This document shows positions 10,919 through 22,500 of a DNA stretch of 64,000 nt, in pieces. The stretch comes from Malus domestica (Eukaryota; Streptophyta; Magnoliopsida; Rosales; Rosaceae): contig NC_091671.1 of NCBI RefSeq assembly GCF_042453785.1, positions 34,673,001 through 34,737,000 on the forward strand. Direction: 5' to 3'. The notes under the pieces were generated by a model that was given only the letters and a program-made list of their open reading frames with translations, was not told the DNA's origin and did not search any database. The position numbers and the translations under genes are program-made. Numbering within the stretch: position 1 is the first letter of the stretch; each line of letters opens with the position of its first letter.

Positions 10919-13118
10919 AAAACTAAACAATAAGATAAATTTATTAAGTAATTTTATTATGCTCAGATTTTTTTTGCTTCACAAGCTATACAATAAGCAC
11001 AGAACAATCGCCCCACCAACTGGTCCTCACATTACCCACCTAATATCATATATGATATCCTTACCCGAAAAAAAAAAGAGCAAGGAAAAAAATATACAGC
11101 AACTAAAATTACAGATGAGAGTTAAACTCTAGAGTCACTTAAGCTAAAAGTGTGTGCAATAAAAAAACTGAAAATTAAAAAGGAATTTTACCTTCAGCCA
11201 CAAAACTGTGCGGTTCTCTTATCCCTCAAATATACAACAATGAAAGAAGAGAAACTAAGAACGCTAAATAAATTTAAAGAGGAAATTACTTAAAGAGGTA
11301 ATGTATAAATCAAGTTCATAAGGATACCTTTGGATCCCTGTTTTCAGTTAATGGAAGGGGATGAATCCGTTACACCTTTCCAATCGAACTCACAACCTAC
11401 AAGAAAGAGATTTATGCTTATCTTTAGCATATTTGCCATTCAACTTGCACTTAATTCTATGAAAGAGAACAAACTTAGAGCATTACAAGGAGGGAAGACT
11501 CCCTCAATGCATTCGCTATTGACAAATTGTTTCGGACGAGCTTTTTCATTTTTTAAAAGAAGCAACAACTGAAATTGGAACTGCAAAAAGAAATGCCAAT
11601 AGTTAGTGAAAACTGTTAATATGACAGTGCGAAGAAAATGAGATTTCTAAGTGCTCCACAAGAAGCAATATTGTTATAGATAGAAAAAAGAATAACTAGA
11701 ACCTACTAATCCAAAAGATTCAAGACTGGGAGCTTCAACTTTAACTGTAATATCAGTTACCTTGTGGTTAAGGAGAAAATCACCCTATTCACCTTAGTTT
11801 TTTTAGAAGAACCTTGTTCACCTTAGTTTCACCCACAACCTTCCAAGGCTTCCATTCTTCTCGGCCCAGGCAACCTTCTTCGTCCCCAATCTTCGACATG
11901 CATACAGAAAATGGAATTAAAATTCAAAATCTAGAATCGATCCAAAAACTGAAAGATTTTATTTTGAGAAATCACTTACACTAGGGAACGGCCACGAGGA
12001 GAGGATCATTTTTACCTCTTGGCCGAAAATTGGCCTGAAACCCCGCGGTCACCGTTTCTTAGATCTGAAATTGAGAAAATTCAGCTACGAATTTGTAGAA
12101 ACTAACTTAAGGGTTGGAAATAGGAAGGGAAGAGGATTCTGGAGATATAATTTGATGGTCGTTGGTGACCGGAGGACGGACGCCCTACTACATGAAAGAG
12201 AAGAGGGAGAGAGAGGATACGGGAGGGAGGAGAGTGAGAATGAAGGGGAAGCGAGCAGAGAGAATGAAGGGGAGGAGTTGGACTTTTGTGAAGGGGAGAG
12301 AGGTTTAATTGTTTTTTTATTTTGTTTTATTGGTGCCCAATAAATTCTATTGGTGCCCCCAGTTACTCACAAATGCACAAGAAATTACTTTTTAAGAATA
12401 AAGCATACACTAATGGTTGGTGTCTCAAATTTGAAGGCTACCAATATCAATGGCATCCAACTAAAAAGACACCAAAAAATGTTAAGAGTGCTATCTTTCT
12501 ATCTATAGTCATCAATTGCAAATAATGTGCAAACATTGATGTCCTATAGCCATAATTCTCAGCAGTGGACATCAGACAGAATGCTAATGATAAGATATAC
12601 AAAGTTACAGAATAAAACTAACATATGATGGGATATTAATTGTGAAGCTGAGACAACACTTTGTACAACGTCTCTGTGTAGCCAGTCAATATTTGTACAC
12701 AAATAATTAGAGATGAACCTTGACCTAGAATATGAATTACCAGTTAGAGAAGATAGAATAAGATCAAACAAATAATAAAATTAAAATAATAAAAACAATA
12801 ATCACCATCCAACAATTAGCCTTCTCATCACAGAGAGTAGTTGATTGGCTCTATTGCGAAACAGCTTAATACTATCAAAATTAGGAACTTGCAAGGTGCC
12901 ATAAGCAGCGCTCTGTTTTTGCAAGAACATCAAACCCTAAGTAATCTGCTATAAAATAAGCGGACCCACACATGAACCATAATCCAATATATCGATTAAA
13001 CTTGAAGAGATGCAGAAAGTTATCCAAATGAAACCCTAAAATAAAAAACACAAACAGAAAAAATAAGATCTTGATACGTATAAAGGAAGTTTAAGGAAGA
13101 GGAGGATGTGGATGTTAC
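10919..13118. other. Intergenic repeat-derived DNA
   Basis: There is no supported gene. It contains the second copy of the 9.34-9.93 kb segment at 11782-12310. Repeated TTGGTGCCC motifs at 12320-12355 suggest the subterminal part of another DNA element with no identifiable ends. The 80-codon frame at 11330-11572 is isolated, has no recognisable motif and is probably chance. Confidence 0.5.
11782..12310 (+). repeat. Second copy of the 9.34-9.93 kb segment
   Basis: It matches the interior of the CACTA element but lies about 1.3 kb outside its right end, so the segment exists independently of the element. The copies differ by point changes and by a deletion of about 25 bp after CTCGGCCCAGG (TTGGAAACAACAATGATTCACC is present only in the first copy). 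Confidence 0.7.
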
Positions 13119-13183
13119 CAGACAGAGAGAAGTCACCGGCGAGGATCTTGATAAAAGATGGTTTTCTTTGGCTTTCTAGCCAT
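13119..13183 (-). pseudogene. Orphan first exon of a B3 gene
   Basis: The 65 bp match exon 1 of the intact B3 gene at 18461-18526: ATG, then an MARKPKK start, then GTGACTTCTC and a donor after CTG (gtaacatc). A one-base insertion after codon 7 and a two-base loss near the end shift the frame, giving a stop at codon 17. Upstream homology continues to about 13295 (GAGGAGACAAGACC is shared with 18669-18682). No exons 2-4 follow, so only the 5' end of a fourth B3 copy survives. Confidence 0.75.
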
Positions 13184-14497
13184 TTGAACCAACCGGTCCT
13201 CAAAGATTCAAGAGAGTACTCCTCCGCTAGCTGCTATGCTATGCTTAGTATAGGTCATGTCAGGACTCGTGAGGAGACAAGACCCTGCAGCAATTTTGTT
13301 ATCAAAACGTGATGAGAATGAAGGAGAAAGAAAGAAGGAGAGAGAGGTTTGGTGTGGGAAGCAGGAACAATTTATCATCAAAACGTGATGAGAATCAAGG
13401 AGAAAGGAGGGGGGAGGAGGGGGAAGGAGAGGTTTGGTTAGGAGCTGGAGAGGAAGAAAAACGCTGGGGACTTCGGAGTTCCTAGATATGTTATGTTCAA
13501 CAGCGTTGTGTTGACTTAGCTCTCTTTCTTGACTTGCTGAAACAATTCTTTTTCTTACTTATCGATTTCTTACAAAATCCTTGAAAAATATATTGTAAGA
13601 ACTTAAGATTTATAAACTATGAAGGATAGAGATTTTGATTTTGGTGTGTGACTTTTTAGGATAAATAGTGTGTTATATGGAGAAAAAAAGAAAGGATTAG
13701 ATTGTAAATAATGTCACGTGACACGTTGTGATTCGTTAAAAATCTTATCAAAATTTATCATCAAAGATTCTAAACCGATAGTGACACGTGGTGCAACATG
13801 ATTGGTTAAAAATCTTATCGGAAATCTATTATCAACGATTATAAACAAGTAACGACACGTGGCACAACGGAATCTGTAAAATAAGTCCCTAAATTCATTA
13901 AAAATTGCTAGTATTATCCTACTATTATATTCAAAGTTATTTTATCTAATTTTTCGTCAACTAAATTCACTTGACACACTTTAAAGTGTAATTGTGTTCT
14001 TTTTTCGCCTATAAGCACTTAGTATTTCATATAAGTTGTGATCTAACGTCTAATTTACCCTTTAAAGTTAACTCCACGCACTTTTTTTTTTATGTAAAAT
14101 TATCAATCTACCATTCAATGTGGGCATGACAAGATCAGTTAAAAACCATATCCGAAGTTACAAATAAAATTATTTTTATTATTTTATAAAATATAAAAAT
14201 ACTAATATTTTAATACGAAATGCCTTGGCTATACCGTTTAAGAATGGAGGTGCAATATGCAATTACTATTCATTAAAGATAATTAATGTTCACTTGAGGG
14301 GATTGAATTGTCTATTGTCATTAGGAGCCTTTACACACTGAAATTGCTCTAAAGCTCATAGACTCAACTTAGTATTCGACTCGATTTTGGGTTGTAGTGA
14401 CAGAAAATATCTCGACCACGGTCAATTTAACAGGAAAGAAAATCAGCGTAACTCATAATACGTTACCTCACTGTCACTATGTCACATATAAGGATGA
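13184..14497. other. Intergenic; ABRE-like tandem repeat and MITE fragment
   Basis: A tandem repeat of about 63-75 bp spans roughly 13711-13870 (two and a half diverged units), each containing a CACGT core: TCACGTGACACG, GACACGTGG and GACACGTGG. From 13873 to 14105 there is a truncated second copy of the interior of the MITE at 14498-14982. No gene is visible. Confidence 0.55.
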
Positions 14498-14982
14498 AGT
14501 GCCAATTTTAGTTCTTGAACTATCACCTTAGTAAAAATTAGGTTCCTAAATTATTTTTTCTGTAAAATAAGTCCCTAAATTCATTAAAAATTGCTCGTAT
14601 TATCCTACTATTATATTCAAAGTTATTTTATCCAATTTTTCGTCAACTAAATTCATTTGACACACTTTAAAGTGTAATTCCGTTATTTTCTTGCCTATAA
14701 GCACTTAGTATTTCATATAGGTTGTAATCTAACTTCTAATTTACCCTCTAAAGTTAACTCCATGCACTATTTTTTTTATGTAAAATCATCCAACGTGTAT
14801 CACATACAATACAAGTAAGGTAACTTAAATCGACGGAAAATTGAACAAGTAGCTTCAAATACAATATTAGGGATGTAATTGGTAGATTATTATAATTCCA
14901 TGATTGATTTTTCTGAAAAAAATATTTGAACGACCTAATTTTCACTCAGGTGATAATTCATGAACTAAATTAGCAGTTCACT
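14498..14982. mobile_element. MITE with 25-30 bp terminal inverted repeats
   Basis: The left end AGTGCCAATTTTAGTTC...AACTATCACC mirrors the right end GGTGATAATTC...GAACTAAATTAGCAGTTCACT. The interior (14560-14790) matches 13873-14105 at about 90 percent by eye. The target duplication is not clear. Length is about 485 bp and there is no coding capacity. Confidence 0.6.
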
Positions 14983-16805
14983 GTATACAGCTAGCTAGTA
15001 CAGTAACTATTAAAGTCGCTGAAGAAGGGTAGTTGGCTAGTTGCTTAACAATTAAAGTTAACTAGTGCAGTTCATCAGAAAAATTGCAGCTAGCTAGCAC
15101 AGTAACTATAAAAGTAACTAGCAGCTTCAATCGGACTTCGATATCTTTTGGTGGTCTCTAAGTTCCGTACGTCTTTTCTGCAGAAGGGTAAAAGGATAGG
15201 GAGTTAAGAAACTTGGCGAGCTAACAGGGTATTGGTTTGGTTCTGGGCAAAATAATGGTACAGACGTCATCATCCCCCTTCTCCTATCTTGACGAGCAAG
15301 AGCGAGTTTCTTGCATCCCTTCCCCTAAACAAATTATAATTTCAAAATTTACATTAACAGAAAAATATGCATTCATATTTTTCTCGTGCAAACGATAAAA
15401 CGGTGAATCATCTCACTATAAATGCGTTCTCTTATTTCCTTGTTTTTACACTTAGGTAGAAAATGAACCATCTTGGTTATCTCATGTACTGTATATTAAT
15501 GTAATACATTCAAACTCGAATAAGGAAGTTTTTTTAGTGCCATCTACCAAAGTTATGACTCTCTTGTAAATAAACATGAAACTAGGTTGTGGCACGATCT
15601 GGCTCTTTTGTAAGTACAAGTTATGACGTTGTTTCTCTTTGTCAATTGACTGCTACCAAGTTATGACTCGAATGTAAGCAAGTTGGTTGGCAGAGTTAAA
15701 TTATTATGGTCGCTTTTGCAAGACGTATATCCTTCAGCTTTTACAAAACATTACCCCTCCTTCATACACTACTGTCTCTTATCAGTATATTTATTGTATT
15801 TCAGACTTTTCAATCTTGTACATGGTTCAATAATTTGGACCCGGCTACTCCGACTTCCCACTTTCTTATTTTGTACGGTCACGATTAAGCCACGTCAACA
15901 TTTTATATTGATTTTTTTATAAAGATAATAAGACAAAAAATAATAATAATATAAAATATTAACGTGGCTTAACTGTGATCGTACAAATATGAGGGGATGA
16001 GAGTATATGAGAGTGGGAGGGCAGAGAAGCCAGGTTCCAATAATTTTCCAAGTACAATTATTTTTAGGTTATACTGAAATCAACAACTATTTTACTCGGT
16101 CAATAAATTTTTTAGTTCACTCGTTCTTAAGTTAAATTTTAATGCAATGAGTTTGCAGTTTAGTTGATCAAGGGCGTTCATTCTTACACCCAAGACCTCC
16201 AGTTCAATTCCCACCTCTTGAATATATGCTTGAATAAAAAAACGAAAAAAAAAAAATCAACCTCTATTTTGGGATTGACCAAGTATTCACGAATGCTCCT
16301 TTAGTTAGGACGTAACTGTTGATACGAACTCAATTGTGACAAATTAGGAAAGAAAGGTTCCACCAGCACCAATTCACATGGCATTCACATTTCTAGTGCA
16401 TCCTACCCTGAATAAAAAAGCTACCAGAAAAAAAATCAGTGAAATTTCATGGGCACTAAACATAAGTGCAAGAAACTATTAGCTTATCTGGTTAAGAGTA
16501 TTTATTATTGCATTCAAGATCCTAAGATCGGATCTCCCTATATTGCTTCTATAAAAAAATTAAAACAAAATTGAAGATAGTGAAAATAGTATAATCAAAA
16601 TAAGTTGACGTGAATAATCAATGAACGGACTTTACAAAGAAAGTGGACTAAATCCAATAATGACTTACAAAATGAGACTTATATAAAGTTTACTCTTAAA
16701 TTAAATAAGATCATTGTTTAACCAAAATAGATAAGCTAATTATACTGCAGTCACAACATTTTTACAAAAGGATGGTAAATTTGTGATGTGAAACTCTGGG
16801 AGCAA
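14983..16805. other. Intergenic with a hAT-type MITE and SINE-like debris
   Basis: Apart from the MITE at 15837-16038 no gene is seen. Around 16140-16245 a stretch with CCAGTTCAATTCCCACC (box B-like) ending in an A-rich run may be a SINE fragment. The same holds less clearly for 16480-16560. Confidence 0.4.
15837..16038. mobile_element. hAT-type MITE with perfect 8 bp target duplication
   Basis: The ends GGACCCGGCT and AGCCAGGTTCC form short imperfect inverted repeats. Inside them TTTGTACGGTCACGATTAAGCCACG mirrors CGTGGCTTAACTGTGATCGTACAAA. The element is flanked by AATAATTT at 15829-15836 and again at 16039-16046. An 8 bp duplication is the hAT signature. It is 202 bp with no coding capacity. 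Confidence 0.8.
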
Positions 16806-18526
16806 CTAGCTTTCGGCTTTAACATTAGGGCCAGCAAGCACCAGACGACACTTATCGCCTCTCACTGCTCCTTTTCTAAAAATATGAACTTTCATCAAAC
16901 CTTGCTTCACAAACTCAAAAATCATGGTGTCTCCCGGCGAAATCCGGTTCGCTTTCACACAATGCACCCAACCTGTTGACATGTCCAACTGATGAGATGA
17001 AATAACCCTTCTGAGTCTGAGTTGAATAACCCATGATCTCCCAGCTGGATCTTGAAGAGTTACAGCATTCTTAGACATAAGGCGATGATCTACAGCTAGT
17101 TGCTTCGGAATCCTCTGCAATCCATCATGGGTAAATTTGCTTGAAAATTGACCACGAAATTACAAATTAAAAAAATTATTCACGCTAGAAGAGTTTTCAC
17201 GTAAACGATTCATAATCTTTCCTAAAACTTATATTATAGTGCACCCCTAAATGAAGTGGAACGCTGAAGAAAGATTTCTTGGGAATTTTTCTCCAGTTAA
17301 CTGACACTACAAGAAAATAACATCGATAGTTTTTTATTGTATCTCATGATCGGTTTCAATGTTTTCCAATCGCAAATTTTTTTTTCAGAAACATGAACTG
17401 ACTTATGAAGTGGGTGAAAAAGTACTCACCACGCAACGTAGTAAATGTTTCTTGTTTGAAAACGCTAGAAAACATTGATTCTCTAATTTCAACAAGATGG
17501 ATCCGGTTGCTGTATCTTCCACATGATAATGCCTCTTCCCAGAAATGAAGTAATTGCCTACACAATCCAAAACACGATTGAAGGAACGAAGAAAATGTTA
17601 GAGATCAGATACAAAAAATGTTAGAGATCATATACAAATCTTCACTAGTTGCAGAGAACTAAAACAGATTTTAACTTACTTCTGCCAGTCGGTCTGATTT
17701 TGCGCACTTCGTTATAGTTTTCAGTGTCAAGATCACCAGTTTCATCTTTTACTCTAGCTTGATTTTGTGTATTCCTCACGGCTGCTCCGACATCTTTTTC
17801 ACACGCACTTCTATCATAGATTTTGACATCAAACTTAGTTTCACCATCATAATCAAAAACCAAAACATCAGCAGCTTCTAAACGATGATCCTTCACAAAA
17901 CCCTGCCAACCATTGCGGAAGAACAAGCCATTCTCCCTCTCTTCCAATCCCACAGTCCTCCGTATTCCACTAGGGCCTTTGAGATCACATTTGCAAAGTG
18001 ATCGTCCATTGAAGTTCTTCCTAATAAACGCAGGTGGTATACGCTACAAAATTGAATAACTTCTTAAAAGACCATATTTTATTTCAATTAAATAAAAGAA
18101 GAGACCTTATTATATGTTCCTTTTAATATGAGAGATCAAAAAAGAAAAGACCTTATCAATACTAATACAAAAATAATCCTATAGCTTTAACCAAATCTTT
18201 GTAAACCTCACATAAATTGGTTCTCTAAAGATGGACCTACAGTTATTGAATGATAAACATTAATATGAAAAATATACAAACAACAACAACCCTAAACCCA
18301 CACATGAACCATGAACTGGGATATCAATTTTCAACAGAAATTTAATCAATACATTAGAAAATTAAAATGTTATCCAAATGAACCCCCAAAAGTGAGAAAA
18401 ATACAAACACGAAAATTAACATCTCGAAAAGCAAAAAGGGAGGGAGGATGGATCTTTTACCAGACCCTGAGAGAAGTCACCAGCGAGAATCTTGAAAAAA
18501 GATGGTTTCTTTGGCTTCCTTGCCAT
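16806..18526 (-). CDS. Two-domain B3 (REM/VRN1-like) DNA-binding protein, copy 1
   Basis: Four exons can be joined on the minus strand: 18461-18526, 17680-18043, 17430-17557 and 16806-17114. The sum is 867 bp, an exact frame of 288 residues plus stop, with GT-AG introns throughout. Exons 1-2 make the first B3 domain (about residues 9-110; start MARKPKKPSFFKILAGD, then RIPPAF, GWQGFVKDH, LVFDYDGE). Exons 3-4 make the second (about 165-280; RIPKQLAV, DPAGRSW, GDTMIFEFVKQG). An acidic, charged linker lies between them. B3 domains bind DNA in the nucleus, and this pair resembles the REM/VERNALIZATION1 group. The target and process cannot be read from sequence. It is the first of three intact tandem copies. 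Confidence 0.85.
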
Positions 18527-19554
18527 TTGAACCAAATGTGTCGACTCGGCAAGGATTCGAGAGAGTGCCACCTCGCCGCTTAATCGAGTAAGTGTTCAAC
18601 AAACCAGAACAGCTTTCTTCTGGTTCTTAATTTAAGTGGCAGAGAATCAGAGTCCTAATTGAAGTCATGAGGAGACAAGACCTTCAGCTACTTGTCACTT
18701 TTTCCTACTTTCCGTCAATGCTTTTCATCTCAGGAGTCGTGTCTCTCATCTCAGGAGTCGTGTCTCTCCTGTCTTTCACTCTCTCTTTTTTACCACTAAA
18801 AGTTATGAAGTCTGTATTTGACTCTAATTATAGTGTTTCATGTAGTTACTGTTTAAGATGGATTGAGTAAAATTAAGGTCACTTTTTATCTTTTAAAGTA
18901 GGATCCCGCTTTTAACTTTTAGTCATCGAAAATCAAATATGCGCATGAGTTATGTTTTCTACTCCAATGCAAAGGCTTAAAACTTAAAATGAGTTTTAAG
19001 ATTGAGAGTAGTTTATATGGATAAGGTACATCGTCATGTAGTGTTCAGATCTAATGATATATTGGTAGGAGAGAAAAATTGAATTTGGCAATGAATTATT
19101 GGATAGCAAAGGTCATATATAATGAATCTGTGTCATGTAAATTGTTCTCGAGTCTTTGCATTAGAGAAGAAAATCAAAATATATATCCACCACCTTTCTG
19201 AAACCCAAATATGAGAATAGAGGTCTAAAATTTGAATATTTACATTCCATCAAGAAAACAAGATTTGAGTTTGTCTCTAACATGTCCAATACACTAACCA
19301 AATTGTCACACTCAAAATTTGAGATTTTGCGTTAGACTAGAAAACAGAAAAACTGAAAACTCACCAATTTTTTTCCTATTTGTCTTTAGTTTGAAACAAG
19401 CATCTCCAAAGGCATTTGTTGCGCCAATCAACGAAGTGAATTACACAAATGAGCATACAAAAATGTCTAGTGGGACAGTGAAATAGATATGTGAATGTTG
19501 TAGTTAAAACATTTTCTCAAAGTATTAGTATTGACAAGGTCATCAAACTTGGAG
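18527..19554. other. Spacer between B3 copies 1 and 2
   Basis: This is the probable promoter of copy 1 and 3' flank of copy 2. A 20 bp tandem duplication (CATCTCAGGAGTCGTGTCTC twice) lies at about 18727-18768. No gene is visible. Confidence 0.5.
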
Positions 19555-22500
19555 TTAAGCTTCTTCGGGTAGCACAGATTTGCCTCCTAATGCTCCCACT
19601 CTGCGGATATGAATTTGCAAAAGACTTTGCTTGACAAACTCAAAAACGACTTCGTCCCCAGGTAATATCCGGTTGGCTCTACAACATTCTCCCAAACCTG
19701 TTGTCATATCCACACGGCGCTGAGATACCTTGCCGCGAACATTAAGTTTAACGAGCCATGATCTCCCAGTTGGGTCATGAATCATTATACTCTTCTTATT
19801 TAAAAGATCTTCAGCTATGGCTAGTTTCTTCGGAATTGTCTGCAATTTGGAACATCAACAACATCAATGGAGATAAAACTCCATACACAGTGCAATGCTT
19901 GTGGTATTCTAACGATCTCTTTTACCATTTGCAATCATAAGAGGGGAAGTTTTCAAAAATATATATAGTTCGCTTCAGAATTGGATGATAATTAACGTAC
20001 TCACCGCACGGTATTGCCTTGGATTGTTAAAGATTGCTTTAAAACACAAGTTCTTTGATTTGAACACGACGGATTCATTTGATGTTGCTTCTCTGTCATC
20101 GTGTGCAGGTCTCTTCCCCGATATAACATGATTGCCTGCACATTACAAATTGATAAACAGTTTAAGAAAAGAATAAACAAAGCTGCTAGAGAAAATATAT
20201 AGCGAATAACTTACAATTCCTTCTTCCAGAATTGAACACTTTGTTTTCACAATTTTCGTTGTAGTTGTCAGTTTGAAGTTCATTAATTTCTTCTTTTACT
20301 CGAGCCTGTCCGTTGTTAAACAAAGGAATAGAACCGCCAATCCTCCAGCTGTCAGCTATCTCTACATCCTTCTCACAGGCAGTTGTATCATAGATTGCGA
20401 CTTTAAACTTCGATTTGCCATCATATTTGAAAACCAAAAAATCCCCTTTTTCTAAATGATGATCCTTCACAAAATATTGCCAACCATCATCGAAGAATAA
20501 GCCCTTCTTTCTCTCTTCCAATTCCACAGTCCTCCGTAATCCATTGGGGCCTCGAAGAACACATTTGCAAAGTGACCGTCCATTGAAGTTCTTGACGAAC
20601 TTAGGTGGTATACGCTGCAAAATGTAATTGATTTTGTAAAACCAAAGAATATGTGCTTCTCAAAACAGAACTATTAACATGGAAACTCCAATCTGACGAC
20701 TACAAGTCTGCAAATACATTACCTAATCTTAATGGAGATGCCATGCCAATTTCCAATATACCAATTAATTAATTTGTATACAGGATAAAACCTACTTTAT
20801 ATTAACATAAATGACATATGATGTGCCATTAAATATGCGGATCTAAAAAAAGGGTTTAACATGATAGTAAGCGAACAATACAATCACATAAGAAACACAG
20901 TGCTTGAGAAGCACATATCTATTGGTGGTATGTGTTGTGCTAGGATAGCACCAAACCCGTTGGAACCAACTCAAGCTAACCCACAGGAAATTTATCAAAT
21001 GAAATTCAAGAACAAAATATTAAAGACACCAAGATTTTAACGAGGTTCCTCAACAGTCAGTGTAACTGGAGTACGTCCTCGGAGCAGTAGGAGCTCACCC
21101 AATAATCCACTATCAACCAAATGGGAGTTTACAAAGTGTTGGCAATCTCACAACCCAAAACCCCAATACATCCAATAACTCTCACTCACCAAAGAAACAA
21201 ATAGAGAGGGAAATATAGTGAATAATTTCCTCTCTATACAAAGCTCAAAGCTAATACACAAATACAACTTTGATTGAGTGAGTACCAACAAAGAAAGAAA
21301 ATCACCTTTCTTTCTTCTCTTCAAAATGGGGGTGCAGCACCTCTGTTTTTGCTCTATTTTTTCTGCTACGTTTTTTCCTCTCTTATGGCTTCATTACTAC
21401 TCTTCATCAAAAGTAGCAATTACTTCTACTTCAAAAACTCATCCGTGACTTCCCACATAGACCAAGAAAACTTTAGACAAATTCCCTTTTCTTTTCCCCA
21501 AAACAAGGAAGAGACATAATTATTTTGTCTTTTTTTCCTTTTTGATTTGTTTAATCAAAAGTTGGCCACTTGGCCACATACTCCAACAATCTCCACCTTG
21601 GCCAAGTTCCGAAAAACGTCATGATAAGCCAACCAACACAATTAACACACAACATCACTCCCAAACACTAGCAAGAGAACAACTCATGCCGAGCCAAATG
21701 CTCCAAAACTCCTACTGCTCAACGCCTTCTTTATATAGGCAAAATGTGAGCCAAGTTCAAGCAATGAACAAACTTGGCTACACCAACAACCTTAGTCAAC
21801 ATATCAGCGGGGTTGTCTTTAGTTGGAATCTTTTGGAGAATGATTTCCCCTTCACCAACAATTTCACGAACAAAGTGATAACGCACATCTATGTGCTTGG
21901 TCCTCGCATGATGAACCTGATACTTAGCCAAATAAATGGCACTCTGACTATCACAATGTACCTCCACCTGCTTCTGATCAACCCCCAAATCTCTAATCAG
22001 CCCATGTATCCAAATGGCCTCCTTTATAGCTTCAGCAACTGCCATATATTCAGCCTCTGTAGTAGACAAGGCAACAGACGACTGCAAAATGGACCTCCAA
22101 CAAACTGGTCCTTTAGCCATAGTAAACACATAGCCTGTAGTATACTTCCTTCCATCCAGATCACCTGCATAATCTGAATCAACATAACCAACTGCAAAAT
22201 GACCAATACCAGAGTCATCCCTCTCAAAGCATAAACCAACATCTCGAGTACCATGGAGATATCTCAATATCCACTTAGCTGATTGCCAATGCTCTTTACC
22301 TGGATTATGCATATATCGACTCACCATGCCAACTGCATGAGCAATATCCGGTCTAGAGCATACCATTGCATACATCAAACTACCAACCAAATTTGCATAT
22401 GGTATATTTTTCATTTGCAGCTTCTCTTTATCATTTTTAGGACACTGTAGAGAACTCAATTTAAAATGAGGAGCCAAATGGGTACTAACCGGTTTGGTTG

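Noticed and set aside
11330-11572. 80-codon plus-strand frame
   Set aside because: It is isolated, with no known motif, no paralogue in the window and no splice context.
17305-17317. CACTACAAGAAAA, a perfect CACTA-type end, in intron 3 of B3 copy 1
   Set aside because: No opposite end or subterminal repeats follow within the intron or nearby, so it may be chance or a tiny remnant.
21542-22177. 211-codon plus-strand frame
   Set aside because: It is antisense to the Copia RNase H region and reflects the codon bias of the real minus-strand polyprotein.
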